A DNA stretch of 64,000 nt from assembly GCF_932526225.1 (NCBI RefSeq), contig NC_064040.1:312001-376000 (forward strand), read 5' to 3'. Shown one piece after another: positions 24,901 through 37,540 of the stretch (the stretch's first letter is position 1; each line of letters begins with the position of its first letter). Source of the DNA: Nematostella vectensis. Lineage: Eukaryota > Cnidaria > Anthozoa > Actiniaria > Edwardsiidae. The translations under genes were made by a program, and so were the position numbers. The notes under the pieces are model-generated. The model saw nothing but the letters and a program-made list of their open reading frames with translations, was not told where the DNA came from and did no database searches.

Positions 24901-27900
24901 CATTCGTGAAAAGCTTCAGGGTTACATTCGGGACTTTGTTTTACGAGTGTAACCTCCAAAAGGTTACAATCGATAATTTTTTTTCCGAATGTAAATTCCA
25001 AAAAGTAACATTAGGAAAATAAAACAGTATACTCGGTAAAAAAGGTATATCAATCTATCGAGCGCTATGCTCTATGTTAGAATCTACTTAATCAAGTTAT
25101 CCAAGGAATCTAGTTAGTTCTTGTGTGCATAAAATATGTACAGGATCCTGAACAAAGCATGAGCACATCATAGATGCTGAGAGTACATAAAAATGTCCCT
25201 ATACCTTCTTTTTATGTCATGACACACCAAGAACAGTATAATTAAGTATCGATATTTAAAAAATAAAAATAAAGAAAAAAAAAGGCTATCAGCGGGAATC
25301 GAACCCGGGTCGCTGCGGTAGTAGTCAAGTGCCCGCTCGAAAGATTAACGTGGCATTGCTGAAGGGATTTGTAATGAAAATTACTTTTAATACTATTGGT
25401 ATCGTAAACTATCCCAAGCAAAGTCACCATCGGACTGGATGTTACATTCGGGAAAAGCTTCAGGGTTACATTCGGGACTTTGTTTTACGAGTGTAACCTC
25501 CAAAAGGTTACAATCGATAATTTTTTTTCCGAATGTAAATTCCAAAAAGTAACATTAGGAAAATAAAACAGTATACTCGGTAAAAAAGGTATATCAATCT
25601 ATCGAGCGCTATGCTCTATGTTAGAAACTACTTAATCAAGTTATCCAAGGAATCTAGTTAGTTCTTGTGTGCATAAAATATGTACAGGATCCTGAACAAA
25701 GCATGAGCACATCATAGATGCTGAGAGTACATAAAAATGTCCCTATACATTCTTTTTATGTCATGACACACCAAGAACAGTATAATTAAGTATCGATATT
25801 TAAAAAAAAAAAATAAAGAAAAAAAATAGGCTATCAGCGGGAATCGAACCCGGGTCGCTGCGGTAGTAGTCAAGTGCCCGCAACGAAAGACTAACGTGGC
25901 ATTGCTGAAGGGAATTGTAATGAAAATTACTGTTAATACTATTGGTATCGTAAACTATCCCAAGCAAAGTCACGATCGGACTGGAGGTTACATTCGGGAA
26001 AAGCTTCAGGGTTACATTCGGGAATTTGTTTTACGAGTGTAACCTCCAAAAGGTTACAATCCATATTTTTTTTTCCGAATGTAAATTCCAAAAAGTAACA
26101 TTAGGAAAAATAAAACAGTATACTCGAAAAAAAAGGTATATCAATCTATCGAGCGCTATGCTCTATGTTAGAATCTACTTAATCAAGTTAACCAAGGAAT
26201 CTAGTTAGTTCTTGTGTGCATAAAATATGTACAGGATCCTGAACAAAGCATGAGCACATCAAAGATGCTGAGAGTACATAAAAATGTCCCTATACCTTCT
26301 TTTTATGTCATAACACACCAAGAACAGTATAATTAAGTATCGATATTTAAAAAAAATAAATAAAGAAAAAAAAAAGGCTATCAGCGGGAATCGAACCCGG
26401 GTCGCTGCGTTTGTAGTCAAGTGCCCGCAACGAAAGACTAACGTGGCATTACTGAAGGGAATTGTAATGAAAATTACTTTTAATACTATTGGTATCGTAA
26501 ACTATCCCAAGCAAAGTCACCATCGGACTCGAGGTTACATTCGGGAAAAGCTTCAGGGTTACATTCGGGAATTTGTTTTACGAGTGTAACCTCCAAAAGG
26601 TTACAATCGATAATTTTTTTTCCGAATGTAAATTCCAAAAAGTAACATTAGGAAAAATAAAACAGTATACTCGAAAAAAAAGGTATATCAATCTATCGAG
26701 CGCTATGCTCTATGTTAGAATCTACTTAATCAAGTTAACCAAGGAATCTAGTTAGTTCTTGTGTGCATAAAATATGTACAGGATCCTGAACAAAGCATGA
26801 GCACATCAAAGTTGCTGAGAGTACATAAAAATGTCCCTATACCTTCTTTTTATGTCATGACACACCAAGAACAGTATAATTAAGTATCGATATTTAAAAA
26901 AAAATAAAGAAAAAAAAATAGGCTATCAGCGGGAATCGAATCCGGGTCGCTGGGTTAGTAGTCAAGTACACGAAAGACTAACGTGGCAGTGCTGAAGGGC
27001 ATTGTAATGAAAATTACTTTTAATACTATTGGTATCGTAAACTATCCCAAGCAAAGTCACCATCGGACTGGAGGTTACATTCGGGAAAAGCTTCAGGGTT
27101 ACACTCGGGAATTTGTTTTACGAATGTAACCTCCAAAAGGTTACAATCAATAATTTTTTTTTCCGAATGTAAATTCCAAAAAGTAACATTAGGAAAAATA
27201 AAACAGTATACTCGGAAAAAAAGGTATATCAATCTATCGAGCGCTATGCTCTATGTTAGAATCTACTTAATCAAGTTATCCAAGGAATCTAGTTAGTTCT
27301 TGTGCGCATAAAATATGTACAGGATCCTGAACAAAGCATGAGCACATCAAAGATGCTGAGAGTACATAAAAATGTCCCTATACCTTCTTTTTATGTCATG
27401 ACACACCAAGAACAGTATAATTAAGTATCGATATTTAAAAAAAAAAATAAAGAAAAAAAAATAGGCTATCAGCGGGAATCGAACCCGGGTCGCTGCGGTA
27501 GTAGTCAAGTGCCCGCTCGAAAGACTAACGTGGCATTGCTGAAGGGAATTGTAATGAAAATTACTTTTAATACTATTGGTATCGTAAACTATCCAAAGCA
27601 AAGTCACCATCGGACTGGAGGTTACATTCGGGAAAAGCTTCAGGGTTACATTCGGGAATTTGTTTTACGAGTGTAACCTCCAAAAGGTTACCATCGATAA
27701 TTTTTTTTCCGAATGTAAATTCCAAAAAGTAACATTAGGAAAAATAAAACAGTATACTCGGAAAAAAAGGTATATCAATCTATCGAGCGCTATGCTCTAT
27801 GTTAGAATCTACTTAATCAAGTTATCCAAGGAATCTAGTTAGTTCTTGTGTGCATAAAATATGTACAGGATCCTTAACAAAGCATGAGCACATCAAAGAT

Positions 27901-28614
27901 TCTGAGAGTGCATAAAAATGTCCCTATACCTTCTTCTTATGTCATGACACACCAAGAACAGTATAATTAAGTATCGATATTTAAAAAAAATAAATAAAGA
28001 AAAAAAAAATAGTCTTTTAGCGGGAATCGAACACGGGTCGCTGCGTTAGTAGTCAAGTGCCCGCAACGAAAGACTAATGTGGCATTGCTGAAGTGAATTG
28101 TAATGAAAATTACTTTTAATACTATTGGTATCGTAAACTATCCCAAGCAAAGTCACCATCGGACTGGAGGTTACATTCGGGAAAAGCTTCAGGGTTACAC
28201 TCGGGAATTTGTTTTACGAGTGTAACCTCCAAAAGGTTACCATCGATAAATTTTTTTTCCGAAAGTAAATTCCAAAAAGTAACATTAGGAAAAATAAAAC
28301 AGTATACTCGGAAAAAAAGGTATATCAATCTATCGAGCGCTATGCTCTATGTTAGAATTTACCTAATCAAGTTATCCAAGGAATCTAGTTAGTTCTTGTT
28401 TTGATAAAATATGTACAGGATCCTGAACAAAGCATGAGCACATCAAAGATTCTGAGAGTACATAAAAATGTCCCTATACCTTCTTTTTATGTCATGACAA
28501 ACCAAGAACAGTATAATTAAGTATCGATATTTAAAAAAAAAAAAATAAAGAAAAAAAAAATAGGCTATCAGCGGGAATCGAACCCGGGTCGCTGCGTTAG
28601 TAGTCAAGTGCCCG
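21901..28614. repeat. Satellite array with a 3266-bp six-monomer higher-order duplication
   Basis: Anchors are 22214, 22760, 23307, 23847, 24396, 24936, 25480, 26026, 26573, 27113, 27660 and 28209. Anchors 22214, 22760, 23307 and 23847 match 25480, 26026, 26573 and 27113, each 3266 bp apart. The strongest private marker is in the monomer before 23847 and again before 27113: 'gtcaagtacacg' followed by 'cagtgctgaagggcattg'. Anchors 21674 and 22214 also match 24396 and 24936 at an offset of 2722 bp, and both pairs share a very short A-tract ('atttaaaataaag', near 21992 and 24716). The copy at 28209 is more divergent. Confidence 0.92.
28563..28614 (-). pseudogene. tRNA-derived 3' half, copy interrupted by an insertion
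   Basis: Minus-strand acceptor strand, T arm with B box and anticodon-loop-like segment are intact. The foreign 217-bp insertion at 28615-28831 then separates them from the rest of the unit, which resumes at 28832 with 'caacgaaagac'. If the B box ever drives Pol III, its upstream region in this copy is replaced by foreign sequence. Confidence 0.65.
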
Positions 28615-28831
28615 TAACAACAACAACAACAACAACATATTTTATTAGCACCCTCTATTATACAGATATTACTTATTAAATAAGAAAAGGAGAAAAATAA
28701 TTATAATTTTTATAATTGGGCACCAGCCGCATTAAGAAATAGCATAGCTAATCGAGCTTAAGCGGCTAGGTCAAGCGGAAAATTGCATGGGTAAACAACA
28801 TGATACATCAATATAATATCAATACAAACAG
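28615..28831 (-). mobile_element. 217-bp foreign insertion, probably a truncated retroposon tail with a (GTT)n end
   Basis: This segment occurs once and splits the satellite word 'gcccg|caacg'. On the minus strand it runs from 28831 to 28615 and ends in AATAAAATAT followed by about six GTT units, the kind of 3' tail seen on CR1/L2-like LINEs and SINEs. Inside, AGCCGCATTAAG (28725-28736) and CTTAAGCGGCT (28757-28767) form an 11-bp stem with one bulge, and an 8-bp AT palindrome lies near 28699-28717. Both recall 3' recognition structures of non-LTR elements. No coding frame or target duplication longer than one base is visible. It does not match the 40473-44428 element, so it is another family. 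A non-autonomous element or captured genomic DNA is also possible. Confidence 0.55.
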
Positions 28832-31800
28832 CAACGAAAGACTAACGTGGCATTGCTGAAGGGGATTGTAATGAAAATTACTTTTAATACTATTGTTATC
28901 GTAAACTATCCCAAGCAAAGTCACCATCGGACTGGAGGTTACATTCGGGAAAAGCTTTAGGGTTACATTCGGAATTTGTTTTACGAGTGTAACCTCCAAA
29001 AGGTTACAATCAATATTTTTTTTCCGAATGTAAATTCCAAAAAGTAACATTAGGAAAAATAAAACAGTATACTCGGAAAAAAAGGTATATCAATCTATCG
29101 AGCGCTATGCTCTATGTTAGAATCTACTTAATCAAGTTATCCAAGGAATCTAGTTAGTTCTTGTGTGCATAAAATATGTACAGGATCCTGAACAAAGCAT
29201 GAGCACATCAAAGATGCTGAGAGTACATAAAAATGTCCCTATACCTTCTTTTTATGTCATGACACACCAAGAACAGTATAATTAAGTATCGATATTAAAA
29301 AAAAAAAATTAAGAAAAAAAAATAGGCAATCAGCGGGAATCGAACCCGGGTAGCTGCGGTAGTAGTCAAGTGCCCGCTCGAAAGACTAACGTGGAATTGC
29401 TGAAGGGAATTGTAATGAAAATTACTTTTAATACTATTGGTATCGTAAACTATCCAAAGCAAAGTCACCATCGGACTGGAGGTTACATTCGGGAAAAGCT
29501 TCAGGGTTACATTCGGGAATTTGTTTTACGAGTGTAACCTCCAAAAGGTTACCATCGATAATTTTTTTTCCGAATGTAAATTCCAAAAAGTAACATTAGG
29601 AAAAATAAAACAGTATACTCGGAAAAAAAGGTATATCAATCTATCGAGCGCTATGCTCTATGTTAGAATCTACTTAATCAAGTTATCCAAGGAATCTAGT
29701 TAGTTCTTGTGTGCATAAAATATGTACAGGATCCTGAACAAAGCATGAGCACATCAAAGATTCTGAGAGTACATAAAAATGTCCCTATACCTTCTTTTTA
29801 TGTCATGACACACCAAGAACAGTATAATTAAGTATCGATATTTAAAAAAAATAAATAAAGAAAAAAAAATAGGCTATCAGCGGGAATCGAACCCGGGTCG
29901 CTGCGTTAGTAGTCAAGTGCCCGCAACGAAAGACTAACGTGGCATTGCTGAAGGGAATTGTAATGAAAATTACTTTTAATACTATTGGTATCGTAAACTA
30001 TCCCAAGCAAAGTCACCATCGGACTGGAGGTTACATTCGGGAAAAGCTTTAGGGTTACATTCGGGAATTTGTTTTACGAGTGTAACCTCCAAAAGGTTAC
30101 AATCGATAATTTTTTTTTCCGAATGTAAATTCCAAAAAGTAACATTAGGAAAAATAAAACAGTATACTCGGAAAAAAAGGTATATCAATCTATCGAGCGC
30201 TATGCTCTATGTTAGAATCTACTTAATCAAGTTATCCAAGGAATCTAGTTAGTTCTTGTGTGCATAAAATATGTACAGGATCCTGAACAAAGCATGAGCA
30301 CATCAAAGATTCTGAGAGTACATAAAAATGTCCCTATACCTTCTTTTTGTGTCATGACACACCAAGAACAGTATAATTAAGTATCGATATTTAAAAAAAA
30401 TAAATAAAGAAAAAAAAATAGGCTATCAGCGGGAATCGAACCCGGGTCGCTGCGTTAGTAGTCAAGTGCCAGCAACGAAAGACTAACGTGGCATTGCTGA
30501 AGGGAGTTGTAATAAAAATTACTTTTAATACTATTGGTATCGTAAACTATCCCAAGCAAAGTCACCATCGGACTGTAGGTTACATTCGGGAAAAGCTTCA
30601 GGGTTACACTCGGGAATTTGTTTTACGAGTGTAACCTCCAAAAGGTTACAATCAAAATTTTTTTTTCCGAATGTAAATTCCAAAAAGTAACATTAGGAAT
30701 AATAAAACAGTATACTCGGAAAAAATAGTATATCAATCTATCGAGCGCTATGCTCTATGTTAGAATCTACTTAATCAAGTTATCCAAGGAATCTAGTTAG
30801 TTCTTGTGTGCATAAAATATGTACAGGATCCTGAACAAAGCATGAGCACATCAAAGATGCTGAGAGTACATAAAAATGTCCCTATACCTTATTTTTATGT
30901 CATGACACACCAAGAACAGTATAATTAAGTATCGATATTTAAAAAAAAAATTAAGAAAAAAAAATAGGCTATCAGCGGGAATCGAACCCGGGTAGCTGCG
31001 GTAGTAGTCAAGTGCCCGCTCGAAAGACTAACGTGGCATTGCTGAAGGGAATTGTAATGAAAATTATTGTTAATACTATTGGTATCGTAAACTATCCCAA
31101 GCAAAGTCACCATCGGACTGGAGGTTACATTCGGGAAAAGCTTCAGGGTTACATTCGGGAATTTGTTTTACGAGTGTAACCTCCAAAAGGTTACAATCGA
31201 TAATTTTTTTTCCGAATGTAAATTCCAAAAAGTAACATTAGGAAAAATGAAACAGTATACTCGGAAAAAAAGGTATATCAATCTATCGAGCGCTATGCTC
31301 TATGTTAGAATCTACTTAATCAAGTTATCCAAGGAACCTAGTTAGTTCTTGTGTGCATAAAATATGTACAGGATCCTGAACAAAGCATGAGCACATCAAA
31401 GATTCTGAGAGTGCATAAAAATGTCCCTATACCTTCTTTTTATGTCATGACACACAAAGAACAGTATAATTAAGTATCGATATTTAAAAAAAAAAAATAA
31501 AGAAAAAAAAAATAGGCTATCAGCGGGAATCGAACCCGGGTCGCTGCGTTAGTAGTCAAGTGCCCGCAACGAAAGACTAACGTGGCATTGCTGAAGGGAA
31601 TTGTAATGAAAATTACTTTTAATACTATTGGTATCGTAAACTATCCCAAGCAAAGTCACCATCGGACTGGAGGTTACATTCGGGAAAAGCTTTAGGGTTA
31701 CATTCGGGAATTTGTTTTACGCGTGTAACCTACAAAAGGTTACAATCGATAATTTTTTTTTCCGAATGTAAATTCCAAAAAGTAACATTAGGAAAAATAA

Positions 31801-34800
31801 AACAGTATACTCGGAAAAAAAGGTATATCAATCTATCGAGCGCTATGCTCTATGTTAGAATCTACTTAATCAAGCTATCCAAGGAATCTAGTTAGTTCTT
31901 GTGTGCATAAAATATGTACAGGATCCTGAACAAAGCATGAGCACATCAAAGATTCTGAGAGTACATAAAAATGTCCCTATACCTTTTTTTTATGTCATGA
32001 CACACCAAGAACAGTATAATTAAGTATCGATATTTAAAAAAAAATAAAGAAAGAAAAAAAAATAGGCTATCAGCGGGAATCGAACCCGGGTCGCTGCGTT
32101 AGTAGTCAAGTGCCCGCAACGAAAGACTAACGTGGCATTGCTGAAGGGAGTTGTAATGAAAATTACTTTTAATACTATTGGTATCGTAAACTATCCCAAG
32201 CAAAGTCACCATCGGACTGGAGGTTACATTCGGGAAAAGCTTCAGGGTTACACTCGGGAATTTGTTTTACGAGTGTAACCTCCAAAAGGTTACAATCAAT
32301 AATTTTTTTTCCGAATGTAAATTCCAAAAAGTAACATTAGGAATAATAAAACAGTATACTCGGAAAAAATAGTATATCAATCTATCGAGCGCTATGCTCT
32401 ATGTTAGAATCTACTTAATCAAGTTATCCAAGGAATCTAGTTAGTTCTTGTGTGCATAAAATATGTACAGGATCCTGAGCAAAGCATGAGCACATCAAAG
32501 ATGCTGAGAGTACATAAAAATGTCCCTATACCTTCTTTTTATGTCATGACACACCAAGAACAGTATAATTAAGTATCGATATTTAAAAAAAAAAAAAATT
32601 AAGAAAAAAAAAATAGGCTATCAGCGGGAATCGAACCCGGGTAGCTGCGGTAGTAGTCAAGTGCCCGCTCGAAAGACTAACGTGGCATTGCTGAAGGGAA
32701 TTGTAATGAAAATTACTGTTAATACTATTGGTATCGTAAACTATCCCAAGCAAAGTCACCATCGGACTGGAGGTTACATTCGGGAAAAGCTTCAGGGTTA
32801 CATTCGGGAATTTGTTTTACGAGTGTAACCTCCAAAAGGTTACAATCGATAATTTTTTTTCCGAATGTAAATTCCAAAAAGTAACATTAGGAAAAATAAA
32901 ACAGTATACTCGGAAAAAAAGGTATATCAATCTATCGAGCGCTATGCTCTATGTTAGAATCTACTTAATCAAGTTATCCAAGGAATCTAGTTAGTTCTTG
33001 TGTGCATAAAATATGTACAGGATCCTGAACAAAGCATGAGCACATCAAAGATTCTGAGAGTACATAAAAATGTCCCTATACCTTCTTTTTATGTCATGAC
33101 ACACCAAGAACAGTATAATTAAGTATCGATATTTAAAAAAAATAAATAAAGAAAAAAAAATAGGCTATCAGCGGGAATCGAACCCGGGTCGCTGCGTTAG
33201 TAGTCAAGTGCCCGCAACGAAAGACTAACGTGGCATTGCTGAAGGGAATTGTAATGAAAATTACTTTTAATACTATTGGTATCGTAAACTATCCAAAGCA
33301 AAGTCACCATCGGACTGGAGGTTACATTCGGGAAAAGCTTTAGGGTTACATTCGGGAATTTGTTTTACGAGTGTAACCTCCAAAAGGTTACAATCGATAA
33401 TTTTTTTTTCCAAATGTAAATTCCAAAAAGTAACATTAGGAAAAATAAAACAGTATACTCGGAAAAAAAGGTATATCAATCTATCGAGCGCTATGCTCTA
33501 TGTTAGAATCTACTTAATCAAGTTATCCAAGGAATCTAGTTAGTTCTTGTGTGCATAAAATATGTACAGGATCCTGAACAAAGCATGAGCACATCAAAGA
33601 TGCTGAGAGTACATCAAAATGTCCCTATACCTTCTTTTTATGTCATGACACACCACGAACAGTATAATTAAGTATCGATATTTAAAAAAAAAATAAAGAA
33701 ACAAAAATAGGCTATCAGCGGGAATCGAACCCGGGTCGCTGCGTTAGTAGTCAAGTGCCCGCAACGAAAGACTAACGTGGCATTGCTGAAGGGAGTTGTA
33801 ATGAAAATTACTTTTAATACTATTGGTATCGTAAACTATCCCAAGCAAAGTCACCATCGGACTGGAGGTTACATTCGGGAAAAGCTTCAGGGTTACACTC
33901 GGGAATTTGTTTTACGAGTGTAACCTCCAAAAGGTTACAATCAATAATTTTTTTTCCGAATGTAAATTCCAAAAAGTAACATTAGGAATAATAAAACAGT
34001 ATACTCGGAAAAAATAGTATATCAATCTATCGAGCGCTATGCTCTATGTTAGAATCTACTTAATCAAGTTATCCAAGGAATCTAGTTAGTTCTTGTGTGC
34101 ATAAAATATGTACAGGATCCTGAACAAAGCATGAGCACATCAAAGATGCTGAGAGTACATAAAAATGTCCCTATACCTTCTTTTTATGTCATGACACACC
34201 AAGAACAGTATAATTAAGTATCGATATTTAAAAAAAAAATTTAGAAAAAAAAATAGGCTATCAGCGGGAATCGAACCCCGGTCGCTGCGGTAGTAGTCAA
34301 GTGCCCGCTCGAAAGACTAACGTGGCATTGCTGAAGGGAATTGTAATGAAAATTACTTTTAATACTACTGGTATCGTAAACTATCCAAAGCAAAGTCACC
34401 ATCGGACTGGAGGTTACATTCGGGAAAAGCTTCAGGGTTACATTCGGGAATTTGTTTTACGAGTGTAACCTCCAAAAGGTTACCATCGATAATTTTTTTT
34501 CCGAATGTAAATTCCAAAAAGTAACATTAGGAAAAATAAAACAGTATACTCGGAAAAAAAGGTATATCAATCTATCGAGCGCTATGCTCTATGTTAGAAT
34601 CTACTTAATCAAGTTATCAAAGGAATCGAGTTAGTTCTTGTGTGCATAAAATATGTACAGGATCCTGAACAAAGCATGAGCACATCAAAGATTCTGAGAG
34701 TACATAAAAATGTCCCTATACCTTCTTTTTATGTCATGACACACCAAGAACAGTATAATTAAGTATCGATATTTAAAAAAAATAAATAAAGAAAAAAAAT

Positions 34801-35200
34801 AGGCTATCAGCGGGAATCGAACCCGGGTAGCTGCGTTAGTAGTCAAGTGCCCGCAACGAAAGACTAACGTGGCATTGCTGAAGGGAATTGTAATGAAAAT
34901 TACTTTTAATACTATTGGTATCGTAAACTATCCCAAGCAAAGTCACCATCGGACTGGAGGTTACATTCGGGAAAAGCTTTAGGGTTACATTCGGGAATTT
35001 GATTTACGAGTGTAACCTCCAAAAGGTTACAATCGATAATTTTTTTTTTCCGAATGTAATTTCCAAAAAGTAACATTAGGAAAAATAAAACAGTATACTT
35101 GGAAAAAAAGGTATATCAATCTATCGAGCGCTATGCTCTATGTTAGAATCTACTTAATCAAGTTATCCAAGGAATCTAGTTAGTTCTTGTGTGCATAAAA
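28832..35200. repeat. Satellite array, mixed monomers after the 217-bp insertion
   Basis: Anchors are 28976, 29521, 30069, 30618, 31163, 31712, 32262, 32812, 33360, 33907, 34452 and 34999. The step from 28209 to 28976 is 767 bp, that is one 550-bp monomer plus the insertion. Anchor 30618 is the last clear class B monomer ('gccagcaacg') in the window. No gene or other insertion is seen. Confidence 0.96.
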
Positions 35201-37540
35201 TATGTACAGGATCCTGAACAAAGCATGAGCACATCAAAGATGCTGAGAGTAAATAAAAATGTCCCTATACCTTCTTTTTATGTCATGACACACCAAGAAC
35301 AGTATAATTAAGTATCGATATTTAAAAAAAAACAATAAAGAAAAAAAAAAATAGGCTATCAGCGGGAATTGAACCCGGGTAGCTGCGTTAGTAGTCAAGT
35401 GCCCGCAACGAAAGACTAACGTGGCATTACTGAAGGGAATTGTAATGAAAATTACTTTTAATACTATTGGTATCGTAAACTATCCCAAGCAAAGTCACCA
35501 TCGGACTGGAGGTTACATTCGGGAAAAGCTTCAGGGTTACATTCGGGAATTTGTTTTACGAGTGAAACCACCAAAAAGGTTACAATCGATATTTTTTTTT
35601 CGAATGTAAATTCCAAAAAGTAACATTAGGAAAAATAAAATAGTAAACTCGGAAAAAAAGGTATATCAATCTATCGAGCGCTTTGCTCTATGTTAGAATC
35701 TACTTAATCAAGTTATCCAAGGAATCTAGTTAGTTCTTGTGTGCATAAAATATGTACAGGATCCTGAACAAAGCATGAGCACATCAAAGATGCTGAGAGT
35801 ACATAAAAATGTCCCTATACCTTCTTTTTATGTCATGACACACCAAGAACAGTATAATGAAGTATCGATATTTAAAAAAAAAATAAAGAAAAAAAAATAG
35901 GCTATCAGCGGGAATCGAACCCGGGCCGCTGCGTTAGTAGTCAAGTGCCCGCAACGAAAGACTAACGTGGCATTACTGAAGGGAATTGTAATGAAAATTA
36001 CTTTTAATACTATTGGTATCGTAAACTATCCCAAGCAAAGTCACCATCGGACTGGAGGTTACATTCGGGAAAAGCTTCAGGGTTACATTCGGGAATTTGT
36101 TTTACGAGTGAAACCACCAAAAAGGTTACAATCGATATTTTTTTTTCGAATGTAAATTCCAAAAAGTAACATTAGGAAAAATAAAATAGTAAACTCGGAA
36201 AAAAAGGTATATCAATCTATCGAGCGCTTTGCTCTATGTTAGAATCTACTTAATCAAGTTATCCAAGGAATCTAGTTAGTTCTTGTGTGCATAAAATATG
36301 TACAGGATCCTGAACAAAGCATGAGCACATCAAAGATGCTGAGAGTAAATAAAAATGTCCCTATACCTTCTTTTTATGTCATGACACACCAAGAACAGTA
36401 TAATTAAGTATCGATATTTAAAAAAAATAAATAAAGAAAAAAAAATAGGCTATCAGCGGGAATCGAACCCGGGTCGCTGCGTTAGTAGTCAAGTGCCCGC
36501 AACGAAAGACTAACGTGGCATTACTGAAGGGAATTGTAATGAAAATTACTTTTAATACTATTGGTATCGTGAACTATCCCAAGCAAAGTCACCATCGGAC
36601 TGGAGGTTACATTCGGGAAAAGCTTCAGGGTTACATTCGGGAATTTGTTTTACGAGTGAAACCACCAAAAAGGTTACAATCGATATTTTTTTTTCGAATG
36701 TAAATTCCAAAAAGTAACATTAGGAAAAATAAAATAGTAAACTCGGAAAAAAAGGTATATCAATCTATCGAGCGCTTTGCTCTATGTTAGAATCTACTTA
36801 ATCAAGTTATCCAAGGAATCTAGTTAGTTCTTGTGTGCATAAAATATGTACAGGATCCTGAACAAAGCATGAGCACATCAAAGATGCTGAGAGTACATAA
36901 AAATGTCCCTATACCTTCTTTTTATGTCATGACACACCAAGAACAGTATAATGAAGTATCGATATTTAAAAAAAAAATAAAGAAAAAAAAATAGGCTATC
37001 AGCGGGAATCGAACCCGGGCCGCTGCGTTAGTAGTCAAGTGCCCGCAACGAAAGACTAACGTGGCATTACTGAAGGGAATTGTAATGAAAATTACTTTTA
37101 ATACTATTGGTATCGTAAACTATCCCAAGCAAAGTCACCATCGGACTGGAGGTTACATTCGGGAAAAGCTTCAGGGTTACATTCGGGAATTTGTTTTACG
37201 AGTGAAACCACCAAAAAGGTTACAATCGATATTTTTTTTTCGAATGTAAATTCCAAAAAGTAACATTAGGAAAAATAAAATAGTAAACTCGGAAAAAAAG
37301 GTATATCAATCTATCGAGCGCTTTGCTCTATGTTAGAATCTACTTAATCAAGTTATCCAAGGAATCTAGTTAGTTCTTGTGTGCATAAAATATGTACAGG
37401 ATCCTGAACAAAGCATGAGCACATCAAAGATGCTGAGAGTACATAAAAATGTCCCTATACCTTCTTTTTATGTCATGACACACCAAGAACAGTATAATGA
37501 AGTATCGATATTTAAAAAAAAAACAAAGAAAAAAAAATAG
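35201..37540. repeat. Satellite array, four nearly identical monomers
   Basis: Anchors are 35551, 36097, 36645 and 37191 (546, 548, 546 bp apart). All four share changes rarely or not seen elsewhere: 'gagtgaaaccacc', 'aaatagtaaactcgg' and 'cgctttgctc'. The monomers at 36097 and 37191 additionally share 'gtataatgaag' and 'cgggccgctg' just upstream. This is a very recent local expansion, probably in dimer steps of about 1094 bp. Confidence 0.93.

Noticed and set aside
35421-35609. 62-residue frame beginning near the 'gtggcattactgaag' word
   Set aside because: It starts at GTG and exists only in the local subclass; no protein family is recognised.
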